Assembly (NCBI GenBank): GCA_023410645.1
Contig: JAEYPQ010000030.1
Location: 62,001-126,000 of the forward strand
Length of the DNA stretch: 64,000 nucleotides
Reading direction: 5' to 3'
Source of the DNA: Bacillota bacterium
Lineage (GTDB): Bacteria; Bacillota; Clostridia; TANB77; CAG-465
Shown here: positions 52,495 to 61,892 of the stretch, piece by piece
Layout: each line of letters begins with the position of its first letter
Numbering within the stretch: the stretch's first letter is position 1
Notes under the pieces: model-generated
What the model saw: only the letters and a program-made list of their open reading frames with translations
Database searches by the model: none
Told to the model about the DNA's origin: nothing
Position numbers and translations under genes: made by a program

Positions 52495-53427
52495 TTATTC
52501 AGAAAATAGTGGAGTAGATAAATATCTCTCACCTGTATCTGGTAATATAACAACAATATTTTTATTTGTATTTTCTGGTCGTTTTCCAATTTCTGTAGCT
52601 GCCCATAAAGCTGCTCCTGATGAAATCCCAGTTATAATTCCCTCTGTACTACAAAGTTTCCTTCCAACGGCAAATGCATCTTCATTTTTTACAGTTATTA
52701 TTTCATCATATATTTTTGTGTTAAGTACATCTGGTACAAATCCTGCTCCAATTCCTTGTATTTTATGAGGTCCTGCTCTTCCCTCAGAAAGCATAGGAGA
52801 ATCAAATGGTTCAACAGCAATTACTTTTATATTTGGATTTTTAGATTTTAAAAATTCTCCAGCTCCTGTTATAGTACCACCTGTACCAATTCCAGAAACG
52901 AATATGTCTATATGACCATCTGTATCATTCCAAATCTCTGGACCGGTTGTAGTTCTGTGAATATATGGATTAGCTGGATTTATAAATTGACCAGGAATAA
53001 ATGAATTTTCTATTTCATTTGAAAGTTCTTGTGCACGTGCCACAGCACCTTTCATACCTTTTGCACCTTCTGTTAATACTAATTCTGCGCCATATGCTTT
53101 AAGTAGATTCCTCCTTTCAACGCTCATGGTCTCTGGCATTGTAAGTATTATTCTGTATCCTTTTGAAGCTGCAATGGCTGCGAGTCCGATTCCGGTATTT
53201 CCACTTGTTGCTTCTATAATAACAGTATTTTTATTAATTAAACCATTTCTTTCGGCATCTTCAATCATTGATTTTGCAATTCTATCTTTTACGCTACCTG
53301 CTGGATTATAATATTCAAGTTTAGCAATAATATTTGCATAACTTCCACTAACTTCCTTGTAATTTGATAATTCAACAAGTGGTGTATTTCCTATTAGTTC
53401 TAACAAATTTTTATAAATTTTTGACAA
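52495..53427 (-). CDS. cysK: Cysteine synthase (O-acetylserine sulfhydrylase)
   Basis: 310 residues. LLELIGNTPLVEL at the start, PLP lysine in NPAGSVKDRIA, substrate loop EATSGNTGIGLA, PLP phosphate site GIGTGGTITGAG and end region LPDTGERYLSTPLF. Makes L-cysteine from O-acetylserine and sulphide. Start is the TTG at 53427, since GGAGGTG lies 5 nt before it; the longer in-frame ORF would have no ribosome binding site and a non-homologous extension. Monocistronic. Confidence 0.96.
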   Translation of the reverse strand: MSKIYKNLLELIGNTPLVELSNYKEVSGSYANIIAKLEYYNPAGSVKDRIAKSMIEDAERNGLINKNTVIIEATSGNTGIGLAAIAASKGYRIILTMPETMSVERRNLLKAYGAELVLTEGAKGMKGAVARAQELSNEIENSFIPGQFINPANPYIHRTTTGPEIWNDTDGHIDIFVSGIGTGGTITGAGEFLKSKNPNIKVIAVEPFDSPMLSEGRAGPHKIQGIGAGFVPDVLNTKIYDEIITVKNEDAFAVGRKLCSTEGIITGISSGAALWAATEIGKRPENTNKNIVVILPDTGERYLSTPLFSE

Positions 53428-53518
53428 GAATTCACCTCCAATTATAAAATTATATGAAATAGTTAAATTATTTATTACTAAAGATTCTTTTGCATTGAAG
53501 AACAATGTTGAAAATAAA

Positions 53519-53547
53519 TTGATATCAAGCATTCTTTATGTTATAAT
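53519..53547 (+). promoter_or_regulatory. Promoter of the 538-residue membrane protein
   Basis: TTGATA (53519-53524), 17 bp, TATAAT (53542-53547). Confidence 0.75.
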
Positions 53548-53577
53548 ATAAATCATATAATGTATTGTTTTGGGGGT

Positions 53578-55194
53578 ATGGAATTGAAAGTTTTAAAATT
53601 TTTGTTAGCTCTTATTATAATGGTTGTTTCTTTTTTTAGTATTAATTATTTTTTATTAATAGGAATTAGGTTTGATAATCCTGCATTTTGGCTTTTATTG
53701 ATATCGATTGCTGGAATAGGGACAATTATAATGAGCATAATTGAGTATATATGGAAGAAAAAGTATTTTGGGACCTTAGTATGTGTTTCTTTTGCTGCAA
53801 TTGGTCTTATAGTTTTGACTTTTGGGTCTATAGCATCAATGAAAATATTTCATATAAATGGTTATAGAAGTCAGATTGAGATTAATGAAAATGGACAATT
53901 TGAAAAGGATATACCATTAATTAATAGTGATATACCAATTGTTGATGTTGAGACAGCAAGAATTCTTGGTGAGAGAACAATGGGGACTCTAGAGTCTTAT
54001 GTTTCTCAATTTAAAATAAATCAAGAGTATAATTTAATAATGTATAATGGAAAACAGTATAGAATATCTCCTTTGGAATATGGAGGATTTTTTAAATATA
54101 ATACGAATAAGAAAAATGGAATACCTGGATATATTTTGGTTGATGTTATAACTCAGGAAGCTAAATTTGTAAAGTTGGATAATGGAATGAAATATTCACA
54201 ATCGGCTTTCTTTGGAAATAATTTAAATAGATATATAAGGATGAAATATCCAAGTTCAATGTTTGAAAAAATACATTTTGAAATTGATGAATCTGGTGTA
54301 CCTTATTACATAGTTCCAATGGGGGAAAATAAAATAATATTTGGTGGTTATATTGTTGAAAATGTACTTATAGTTAATGCAATAACTGGTGAATGTAATG
54401 TATATGATTTAGATAAATTACCTGAATGGGTTGACCATGTATATTCATTAGATTATTTAATGAATAAAATAGATAATAAGTTATCATTAGTAAATGGTAT
54501 ATTTAATTTTTCTCAAAAAGGTGTAAAGAAAACTTCTTACTCTTATAGTGATGAATATTTTGAAGGATACAATACTATTGTTACAGCTTCTGGGGAAATT
54601 GGATTTTTCACTGGTATAACATCAGCATCATCTGACGAATCTAACTTAGGATTTATTATAGCAAATTGTAAAACTGGTAATGTAACATACTATACTTGTC
54701 CTGGTGCTGAGGAGGCATCTGCTCAGTCATCCGCACAAGGTCTTGTGCAACAGTACGGGTATACTGCAAGTTATCCTATAATAATTAATGTAAATGGAAA
54801 TGAAACATATTTTATGACACTTAAAGATTCAGGTAGAATAGTAAAAAAATATGCTCTTGTTAATGTCAGAAATTATAGTATTGCCGTTGAGGCAGATTCT
54901 ATTGATGAAGTAATAAGTAAATATAATAAAAGATTACAAAATGATCCTAGTTATTCATCAAATAGTGGCAAAGAAAGTGAAAAGACAGATATAATATTAG
55001 ATATTAAAACAGCAATTATTGATGGATATACATATTATTATATTAGTTTTAATAATGATAGTAATATATACATGTCATCAATAACAAATTCTAATCTTCA
55101 AGTAAAATTAAAAATTGGAGATAAAATAAAGATTAAATATCATGATTCTTCGGAAATTGGTGTAATGACAGTAACAAATATATCAATACAATAA
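53578..55194 (+). CDS. Membrane protein with large extracytoplasmic domain, unknown
   Basis: 538 residues. About the first 100 residues hold three or four membrane helices (VLKFLLALIIMVVSFFSINY first). The remainder is extracytoplasmic, beta-rich, with repeated PepSY-like elements (IPGYILVDVITQEAKFVKL, YIVENVLIVNAITGECNVYD, LGFIIANCKTGNVTYYTC), each describing a strand-turn around an acidic/glycine loop. A C-terminal OB-like piece ends LKIGDKIKIKYHDSSEIGVM. I do not recognise the family. The ATG at 53578 sits only 1 nt after GGGGG, so the TTG at 53584 (7 nt spacing) may be the true start. Confidence 0.65.
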   Translation: MELKVLKFLLALIIMVVSFFSINYFLLIGIRFDNPAFWLLLISIAGIGTIIMSIIEYIWKKKYFGTLVCVSFAAIGLIVLTFGSIASMKIFHINGYRSQIEINENGQFEKDIPLINSDIPIVDVETARILGERTMGTLESYVSQFKINQEYNLIMYNGKQYRISPLEYGGFFKYNTNKKNGIPGYILVDVITQEAKFVKLDNGMKYSQSAFFGNNLNRYIRMKYPSSMFEKIHFEIDESGVPYYIVPMGENKIIFGGYIVENVLIVNAITGECNVYDLDKLPEWVDHVYSLDYLMNKIDNKLSLVNGIFNFSQKGVKKTSYSYSDEYFEGYNTIVTASGEIGFFTGITSASSDESNLGFIIANCKTGNVTYYTCPGAEEASAQSSAQGLVQQYGYTASYPIIINVNGNETYFMTLKDSGRIVKKYALVNVRNYSIAVEADSIDEVISKYNKRLQNDPSYSSNSGKESEKTDIILDIKTAIIDGYTYYYISFNNDSNIYMSSITNSNLQVKLKIGDKIKIKYHDSSEIGVMTVTNISIQ

Positions 55195-55213
55195 TATTAA
55201 ATTATTATTTAAT

Positions 55214-55257
55214 AAAAAATAACCATAATATGAATAAATATTTATGGTTATTTTTTC
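55214..55257. terminator. Terminator after the membrane protein
   Basis: AAAAATAACCATAA (55215-55228) and TTTATGGTTATTTTTT (55241-55256). Confidence 0.85.
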
Positions 55258-55280
55258 ATGTTATAAATACAAGATTTCTA

Positions 55281-55309
55281 TTGAATAAAATTTTATTTTA
55301 TGCTATCAT
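55281..55309 (+). promoter_or_regulatory. Promoter of the degenerate GGDEF gene
   Basis: TTGAAT (55281-55286), 17 bp, TATCAT (55304-55309). Confidence 0.65.
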
Positions 55310-55355
55310 ATAACCAATATTAATAGATATGTGTATAGAGAATTGAGGTGATAAA

Positions 55356-56984
55356 ATGGAAATTAATAGATCTGGTGAAAATTTACCATCCGTGATAAAA
55401 AAAGAGAAAAATTTAAACTTTTTTAATAAAATGTTAAATAATTACTACAAGAATCGTGATTTAAAGAAGGCCGGGCAAATAATTGCTGTATTAGAGAAGA
55501 ATAAAGAATATGGAACATATTCAATGGCTGCATTTAGGCAGCTTGTTAGTAAAGAGATTGAAAAAAATCCAAATGGTTATATCCATAGTATGGATATAAA
55601 TGATTTATATATAGCAAATAAGCAAAATAAAGATAGAAAGCAAGTAAATAAAGATATAAAATCTTTAATTGATAAAGTAAATGAAATTGTAAATATTAGT
55701 AACCCCCAAAAAGCATATATAGCTAAACTTGGTGATGAAATATATGTTTACCAAAATGGTATAGATGATAAGACTGCCATAGAACAAAATGAAAAGTTTA
55801 AAGCAATAAATTCTGGTATACTTACACTTAGTAGTGGAATGACTAGTAATCTACAAGGTGGGCTTGAAAGATCTTTAAAAGATGCAGATAAAAGCATGTA
55901 TGAAGATAAGATTGATAGAAAGCATAAAAAGATAGTTGAATTTTGTGGAGAAGATTTAAGTAGAATAATAAATTATACAATTGATGAACAACTTAATAAA
56001 TGTCGTACAGACTTAAAAAAACTTAAGACAAGAACTATGAAAATGAAGTTAATAAATACTTATGATACTGTACTTAATAAAATTGATATTGATAAACTTA
56101 TATCTGAAGTTAATGAAAAAGAGATAGGTGAGGAAAATAAAGAAGATAAGTATCTAACAAGAATAAAAAAGTTTGAGGATGAAGCACGTAGCAAATATGT
56201 AAATATAAGTGATGAAGAGGTTCAAAAGTATGCTTTAGCTAAAATGCTTAGTACAGGAAATTTTAAAGATACTATTAGTAATGAATATTTTCAAGAATTT
56301 GAAAAGGATAAAGTTGAAAAAGAAAAAGATTATGAATTAATTGCCATAGATATCTCAGGATTAAAATATGTTAATGATAAATTTGGACATGAAGAAGGCG
56401 ATAAGCAGATACAAAATGTTATTGATGGATTTCAAAATATTTTAGATGAAAATGGAATAACTAAATTATCTTCGGTTGTTGTAAAAGGAGCTGGTAATGC
56501 TTTTGTTGCAGTAAAAAAATTGGATCATGAAAAAAAGAAAAGTATGATTGAAAGTATAGAGACAATGCAAAATAATGTTGATGAAAAGAAAAGACTAAGT
56601 ATTCAATGCGATATTGTAGGAGATGGGGATAAAAGTAAAAAAATAAATAATGGAAAAGATAATTTTGATATACTTTTATCAATAGCTGAAGAAAATCTTG
56701 AAAAGAAAAGTTTAAATGCTAAAATAACAAGTCAAGAGCAAGTTGAAAGACTTATAAAACAAATTTATATTTCCATTTTCAATAATGATATTATACAAGT
56801 GGCAATTAGAAATGGAAAATTTTCAAAAGAAGAGATTGAAAGTAAAATAAATAACTCATTTAGAAGTATTGTTAAAAAAGAAAGAGAAGAATCATCACTA
56901 AAATCAGTCGATGAGTTAGATAAGTCTAAAGATATAGCAGATAAACAAAAAAATAAAGAAAGAGATAAAGATAAATTAAAATAG
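55356..56984 (+). CDS. Protein with two degenerate GGDEF-like domains
   Basis: 542 residues, soluble. Unit 1 (about 72-190): YIHSMDINDLYIANKQN, then YIAKLGDEIYVYQNG at the GGDEF position, then LTLSSGMTSN and LKDADKSMYEDK as in GGDEF domains. Unit 2 (about 325-455): LIAIDISGLKYVNDKFGHEE (a good metal/phosphate region), then VVVKGAGNAFVAV in place of GGDEF. A charged coiled region joins them, and the C-terminus is a Lys/Glu/Asp tail. Neither active loop is intact (GDEI-, GAGNA), so diguanylate cyclase activity is unlikely. Likely role: scaffold or nucleotide sensor. GAGGTGA precedes ATG. Confidence 0.7.
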   Translation: MEINRSGENLPSVIKKEKNLNFFNKMLNNYYKNRDLKKAGQIIAVLEKNKEYGTYSMAAFRQLVSKEIEKNPNGYIHSMDINDLYIANKQNKDRKQVNKDIKSLIDKVNEIVNISNPQKAYIAKLGDEIYVYQNGIDDKTAIEQNEKFKAINSGILTLSSGMTSNLQGGLERSLKDADKSMYEDKIDRKHKKIVEFCGEDLSRIINYTIDEQLNKCRTDLKKLKTRTMKMKLINTYDTVLNKIDIDKLISEVNEKEIGEENKEDKYLTRIKKFEDEARSKYVNISDEEVQKYALAKMLSTGNFKDTISNEYFQEFEKDKVEKEKDYELIAIDISGLKYVNDKFGHEEGDKQIQNVIDGFQNILDENGITKLSSVVVKGAGNAFVAVKKLDHEKKKSMIESIETMQNNVDEKKRLSIQCDIVGDGDKSKKINNGKDNFDILLSIAEENLEKKSLNAKITSQEQVERLIKQIYISIFNNDIIQVAIRNGKFSKEEIESKINNSFRSIVKKEREESSLKSVDELDKSKDIADKQKNKERDKDKLK

Positions 56985-57027
56985 AATGCCTTAAAATATG
57001 AATAATCATATATGAGGCATTCTATTT
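56979..57027. terminator. Bidirectional terminator between convergent genes
   Basis: AAATAGAATGCCT (56979-56991) and AGGCATTCTATTT (57015-57027) with a further internal ATATG/CATAT pairing. Confidence 0.8.
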
Positions 57028-57028
57028 A

Positions 57029-57322
57029 TTATAACTCATCATCATCTCCAAATGAGACGAGTAATTTATTTAATTTTGATAGGGTTTCTTGTCTATCCAC
57101 ATCATTATCCTTGTAATTTGATAGTATGATATTGATAAACTGTTTTCTTTTTTCTCCATCACTTAGTAAAATATCAATTTTTTTAATATTTATTTCTTTG
57201 CTACTAACTTCTTTTGCATCTTTTAGTATTTTGTCAATTGAATTAAAGCTCATGTCTTCAAAATTAATTGACTCTAAAAGATCAATAATTTCTGAAATGT
57301 AATCATTTGGACTATCTCTCAT
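57029..57322 (-). CDS. Hypothetical acidic protein
   Basis: 97 residues from ATG 57322 (MRDSPNDYISEIIDLLESIN), which follows GGGAGGG by 9 nt; the longer in-frame ORF to 57385 has no site of its own. All-helical in appearance, acidic end FGDDDEL. No family recognised. Confidence 0.5.
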   Translation of the reverse strand: MRDSPNDYISEIIDLLESINFEDMSFNSIDKILKDAKEVSSKEINIKKIDILLSDGEKRKQFINIILSNYKDNDVDRQETLSKLNKLLVSFGDDDEL

Positions 57323-57506
57323 ATAGCAAATCCCTCCCTTAAGTATAAGTATAGTTATTTTGGTAAAATTTCTCAAATCTACCAAATTATATCATAAAAG
57401 TCATTAATAATCAATATTATAAATTCATTATATACAATAAATAAAAAATATACAATATATGATTTAAAAAATTTGTTAAATATTGACTGATTTATCATAA
57501 AAACTA

Positions 57507-57535
57507 TTGATAAGAATTTAATAATATTATACAAT
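57507..57535 (+). promoter_or_regulatory. Promoter of the hydrogenase operon
   Basis: TTGATA (57507-57512), 17 bp, TACAAT (57530-57535), about 35 bp before the first gene. Confidence 0.7.
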
Positions 57536-57569
57536 ATAATTGTAATTTTTTGTGTTGGAGGTTATAGAT

Positions 57570-58058
57570 ATGAATCATTGTGAAGGATGTACTGGTTGTG
57601 AGGTCGATGAGAAAATTGTAGGTATAGCAAAGAAATATAAAAAGGTTGAAGGTGGAGTTATAAGTGCTCTTCATGAAGTGCAAGATGAATATGGATATAT
57701 ACCAGAGAACGTTCAAAAATATCTATCAAGAGAGTTAAATGTTCCTCTTTCTGAACTATATGGAATTATAACTTTCTATTCTAGGTTTTCACTTATGCCA
57801 AAAGGAAAATACAATATACAAGTTTGTATGGGAACAGCGTGCTATGTTAAGGGTGCAGAATCTGTTTTAAAAGAATTTAAAGAAAAACTTGGTATAATAG
57901 AAGGAAAGACAACAGAAGATGGAAGATTTTCGCTTGAGGCAGTAAGATGTATCGGAGCTTGTGGACTTGCACCAGCTATTGTTGTAAATTCTGAAGTATA
58001 TGGAAAAATGACACCTGAAAAAGTACCAGAGATTATAGAAAAATATAGTATAGATTAA
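57570..58058 (+). CDS. hndA: NADH-dependent hydrogenase subunit A (NuoE-like 2Fe-2S)
   Basis: 162 residues of the NuoE/HndA family. Ligands of the [2Fe-2S] cluster are the Cys in QVCMGTACYVKGA and in AVRCIGACGLAP (C...C, C...C pattern). N-terminal helix bundle GGVISALHEVQDEYGYIPE is conserved. It has an extra N-terminal Cys-rich tail NHCEGCTGCE, which could be a metal site or a variation. Start ATG 57570 follows TTGGAGG by 8 nt. First gene of hndA-hndC-hydA. Confidence 0.93.
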   Translation: MNHCEGCTGCEVDEKIVGIAKKYKKVEGGVISALHEVQDEYGYIPENVQKYLSRELNVPLSELYGIITFYSRFSLMPKGKYNIQVCMGTACYVKGAESVLKEFKEKLGIIEGKTTEDGRFSLEAVRCIGACGLAPAIVVNSEVYGKMTPEKVPEIIEKYSID

Positions 58059-58081
58059 ATATTTAATAGGGGGATATCTAT

Positions 58082-59908
58082 ATGAGTAAAACTGTAATTA
58101 ATTTAGAAAATGTAAAAAAAGAAACTGAAAAGAAATTTAAAAAGGCACGTATAATGGTGTGTTCTGGTACAGGTTGTACTTCTTCAAAAAGTAGTGAAAT
58201 ATTAAATAAATTAGAATCTGAATTAAAAAACTTAGATATTGATGCAGTTTGTGAAAAGACTGGCTGTTTTGGATTTTGTGCAAAAGGTCCAATTGTAGTT
58301 ATTGAACCTGAGCAAACTTTTTATGAAATGGTAAAAGTTGATGATGTAGAAGATATTGTCAATTCATTAAAAGATGGTACAAAAGTTGAAAGACTTATTC
58401 CAAAAGAAAACGATAAGTATGTTGAAAAATGGCATGAACTTAATTTCTATAACAAACAAAATAGGGTAGCACTAAAAAATTGTGGATATATAAATCCAGA
58501 AGATATACATGAATATATTGCAATGAACGGATATAGTGCTTTAAAGAAAGTATTAAATGAATATAGTAGAGATGATGTTATTAAAATTGTTACTGATTCT
58601 GGACTTAGAGGCAGAGGAGGAGCTGGATTCCCTACTGGTAAAAAATGGTCATTTGCAAAGGCAGTTGAATCAGATAAAAAATATGTTTGCTGTAATGCAG
58701 ATGAAGGTGATCCCGGTGCTTTCATGGATAGAAGTATATTAGAGGGAGATCCTCATAGTGTACTTGAAGCAATGGCAATAGCAGGTTATACAATTGGATC
58801 AGATCAAGGATATATTTATGTTAGAGCTGAATATCCAATTGCAGTTAAAAGATTAAATATTGCGATTGAGCAAGCAAAAAAATATGGCTTACTTGGTGAT
58901 AATATATTTGGAACAAACTTTTCATTTAATATAGAACTTAGACTTGGAGCTGGAGCATTTGTATGTGGTGAAGAAACTGCACTTATGAATTCAATTGAAG
59001 GTAGACGCGGTGAACCAAGACCAAGGCCTCCTTTTCCAGCCGTAAAAGGTTTATTTGGAAAACCAACTATATTGAATAATGTAGAAACTTTATCTAATAT
59101 ACCACAAATAATACTAAATGGTGCTGATTGGTATTCATCTATTGGAACTGAAACTTCAAAAGGTACAAAAGTATTTGCTTTAGGTGGAAATATAAACAAT
59201 GTTGGACTTGTTGAGGTACCTATGGGTACTACATTAAGAGAGATAGTTTATGATATTGGTGGTGGAATACCAAACAAAAAGAGATTTAAAGCAGCCCAAA
59301 CTGGTGGGCCAAGTGGTGGATGTATTCCAGAAGAATTACTTGATATCCCAATTGATTATGAATCACTTACTAAAGTAGGATCAATGATGGGATCTGGTGG
59401 ACTTATAGTAATGGATGAAGATAAATGTATGGTAAATATAGCTAAATTTTTCTTAGAGTTTACTGTAGATGAATCTTGTGGAAAGTGTGCACCATGCAGA
59501 ATTGGTACAAAAAGAATGCTTGAAATATTAACTAGAATTACAGAAGGCAATGGCAAAGAAGGAGATATTGAATTACTTGAGAAATTAGCAAAAGATATTA
59601 AGAAAGCTTCACTTTGTGGGTTAGGTCAAACTGCACCAAATCCTGTGCTTAGTACATTGAGATATTTTAGAGATGAGTATGAAGCCCATATAAAAGAGAA
59701 AAGATGTCCTGCTGGTGAATGTAAGTCATTAAGTAAAGTTGTTATTGATCCAGAGAAATGTAAACAATGTGGACTTTGTCAAAAAGTATGTCCAAATGAT
59801 GCAATTGATGGTGTTGTAAGACAAGGGCCATTTAAAATAAACCAAGATAAATGTATTAAATGTTTTGCTTGTGTTGCAAAATGTCCATTTAAGGCAATTA
59901 GTAAGTAA
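58082..59908 (+). CDS. hndC: NADH-dependent hydrogenase subunit C (NuoF-like flavoprotein)
   Basis: 608 residues in three parts: an N-terminal thioredoxin-like [2Fe-2S] domain (CSGTGCTSSKS, CFGFCAKGP), a NuoF core with NADH/FMN sites (GLRGRGGAGFPTGKKW, CNADEGDPGAFMDR, GAGAYVCGEE-like GAGAFVCGEETAL) and the [4Fe-4S] Cys motif ESCGKCAPCRIGT, then a C-terminal ferredoxin domain with two CxxCxxCxxxC runs. Accepts electrons from NADH and passes them to the hydrogenase. In related complexes this subunit enables NADH/ferredoxin bifurcation. Spacing to next gene 18 nt. Confidence 0.95.
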   Translation: MSKTVINLENVKKETEKKFKKARIMVCSGTGCTSSKSSEILNKLESELKNLDIDAVCEKTGCFGFCAKGPIVVIEPEQTFYEMVKVDDVEDIVNSLKDGTKVERLIPKENDKYVEKWHELNFYNKQNRVALKNCGYINPEDIHEYIAMNGYSALKKVLNEYSRDDVIKIVTDSGLRGRGGAGFPTGKKWSFAKAVESDKKYVCCNADEGDPGAFMDRSILEGDPHSVLEAMAIAGYTIGSDQGYIYVRAEYPIAVKRLNIAIEQAKKYGLLGDNIFGTNFSFNIELRLGAGAFVCGEETALMNSIEGRRGEPRPRPPFPAVKGLFGKPTILNNVETLSNIPQIILNGADWYSSIGTETSKGTKVFALGGNINNVGLVEVPMGTTLREIVYDIGGGIPNKKRFKAAQTGGPSGGCIPEELLDIPIDYESLTKVGSMMGSGGLIVMDEDKCMVNIAKFFLEFTVDESCGKCAPCRIGTKRMLEILTRITEGNGKEGDIELLEKLAKDIKKASLCGLGQTAPNPVLSTLRYFRDEYEAHIKEKRCPAGECKSLSKVVIDPEKCKQCGLCQKVCPNDAIDGVVRQGPFKINQDKCIKCFACVAKCPFKAISK

Positions 59909-59926
59909 TTTGTGGAGGTATATATT

Positions 59927-61681
59927 ATGAATGATAAAAAATTAATAACTCTTACAATTGATGATAAGGAAATCCAAATTGAAGAAGGTTCAACAGTACT
60001 TGATGCAGCAAGAAAAGCAGATATAGATATACCAACACTATGTTTCCTAAAAGAGATAAATGAGGTCGGAGCATGTAGAATGTGTATGGTAGAAGTTGAG
60101 GGAGCAAGAGGCTATGTAGCATCTTGTGTATATCCAGCAACTGATGGAATGAAAGTAAAGACTAATACACCTGATTTGATAGATACAAAGAAAACAGTTT
60201 TAGAACTTATATTATCTAATCATGAAAAAAAATGTTTAACTTGTTCAAGAAATACAAATTGTGAATTACAAAGCCTTGCAAAGAAATTTAATATTGATGA
60301 ATTACCTTATGAAGGAAATATAACTGAAAAAATAGTTGATAGTGATTCAATGTGTATTACTAGAAATTCTGCAAAATGTATTTTATGTAGAAGATGTGTA
60401 AATGTGTGTAAAAAAGTTCAAGGTGTAAGTGCAATTGAGATAATGAACAGAGGATTTAATTCAAAAGTTGGTGTTGCACTTGACTTAAGTATTGCTAAGT
60501 CAACATGTGTAGGATGTGGACAATGTATTATAAATTGTCCTGTTGCAGCTCTTCAAGAAAAGGACTACACTAAAGAAGTAAAAGATGAGTTAAGAGAAAA
60601 GAAAAAGCATATAGTTATCCAGGTTGCACCTTCTATAAGAGCATCTCTTGGAGAAGAATTTGGTATGCCTATTGGTACACTTGTTACAGGGAAAGTTGTA
60701 GCAGGTCTTAGAAAACTTGGATTTGATAAAGTATTTGATACTGATCTTGCTGCAGATATAACAATAATGGAAGAAGGTACAGAATTCTTAGAAAGATTTA
60801 ATAATAATGGAAAACTTCCAATGATCACGTCATGCAGTAGTGGTTGGATAACATTTGTTGAAAAATTCTATCCTGATATGGCTGCTCACTTATCTTCTAC
60901 AAAATCACCAATGGAAATAATGGGAGTAATGATAAAGAAATATTATGCTGAAAAAATGAATATTGATCCACATGATATATATTCAGTTGCACTTATGCCT
61001 TGTAGTGCTAAAAAAGCTGAGGCAGTAAGACCAGAATTAAGAATTGATGATATGCAAATAATTGATCAAGTAATAACTACAAGAGAGATTGCTAGAATGC
61101 TTAAGGAGGCAAATATCGATATTTCTACATTAGATGATGATGAATTTGATGATCCACTAGGTGAGGCAACAGGAGCAGGTCATATATTTGGTACGACAGG
61201 TGGAGTAATGGAGGCAGCACTTAGAACAATTACTGAAATGTACACTAAGAAAGAACTTAAAAATGTAGAATTTGAAGTTGTAAGAGGTGTTGAAGGAATT
61301 AAAGAAGCAAAAATTGATTTACTTGGAAAAGAAATATGGATTGCCGTGGCACAAGGATTAAAGAATGTTAGTAAGGTAATGGATGAAATAAGGGATGGAA
61401 AAAGTAAGTATAGTTTTATAGAAGTTATGACTTGTCCAGGCGGATGTATAAACGGTGGAGGTCAACCAATTAGAACATCTTATGAAAGAGCCAAAATAGA
61501 CATACGAGGATTACGTGCAAAAGCATTATATAAAGCAGATAAAGAAGCAACATATAGAATGGCACATAAAAATCCTAATGTACAGAAAATTTATGCTGAT
61601 TTTATTGGTGAGCCAAACTCTCACAAAGCACATGAATTATTGCATACTAAATATCATAAGCAAGAAGTATATATGAAATAA
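59927..61681 (+). CDS. hydA: [FeFe]-hydrogenase catalytic subunit
   Basis: 584 residues. N-terminal [2Fe-2S] domain (CRMCMVEVEG), His-ligated [4Fe-4S] (HEKKCLTCSRNTNC), two ferredoxin clusters (CILCRRCVNVC, CVGCGQCIINCP), then the H-cluster domain: L1 TSCSSGW at 301-307, L2 MPCSAKKAE at 357-365, L3 MTCPGGCINGGGQP near 501-514. TSCSSGW differs from the usual TSCSPGW/TSCCPGW. Makes H2 from electrons from NADH/ferredoxin in the cytoplasm. ATG 59927 follows GTGGAGG by 8 nt. Confidence 0.95.
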   Translation: MNDKKLITLTIDDKEIQIEEGSTVLDAARKADIDIPTLCFLKEINEVGACRMCMVEVEGARGYVASCVYPATDGMKVKTNTPDLIDTKKTVLELILSNHEKKCLTCSRNTNCELQSLAKKFNIDELPYEGNITEKIVDSDSMCITRNSAKCILCRRCVNVCKKVQGVSAIEIMNRGFNSKVGVALDLSIAKSTCVGCGQCIINCPVAALQEKDYTKEVKDELREKKKHIVIQVAPSIRASLGEEFGMPIGTLVTGKVVAGLRKLGFDKVFDTDLAADITIMEEGTEFLERFNNNGKLPMITSCSSGWITFVEKFYPDMAAHLSSTKSPMEIMGVMIKKYYAEKMNIDPHDIYSVALMPCSAKKAEAVRPELRIDDMQIIDQVITTREIARMLKEANIDISTLDDDEFDDPLGEATGAGHIFGTTGGVMEAALRTITEMYTKKELKNVEFEVVRGVEGIKEAKIDLLGKEIWIAVAQGLKNVSKVMDEIRDGKSKYSFIEVMTCPGGCINGGGQPIRTSYERAKIDIRGLRAKALYKADKEATYRMAHKNPNVQKIYADFIGEPNSHKAHELLHTKYHKQEVYMK

Positions 61682-61696
61682 TTTAGTTAATATATT

Positions 61697-61726
61697 AGAC
61701 ATAACATATTATAATATGTTATGTCT
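61697..61726 (+). terminator. Palindromic hairpin after the hydrogenase operon
   Basis: A perfect 15+15 bp inverted repeat (AGACATAACATATTA and its complement), followed by a weak T run (TTGTC). Confidence 0.7.
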
Positions 61727-61806
61727 TTGTCATTAAATTTTATAAGTAAAGAAAAATAAAATTTAAATTATATAATAAAATAGGAAAAAGTCAAGGTATA
61801 CAAATG

Positions 61807-61835
61807 TTGACATAATATTGGTAAGATGATATAAT
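61807..61835 (+). promoter_or_regulatory. Consensus promoter of the 276-residue gene
   Basis: TTGACA (61807-61812), 17 bp, TATAAT (61830-61835). Confidence 0.88.
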
Positions 61836-61892
61836 ATATTTGAAATTTATTGTAGTAATTAGAATAATTAATGATAATGGGGGAAATTTAAA

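Noticed and set aside
52472..52768. Plus-strand ORF opposite cysK
   Set aside because: Reverse reading of the conserved C-terminus of cysteine synthase; no independent signal.
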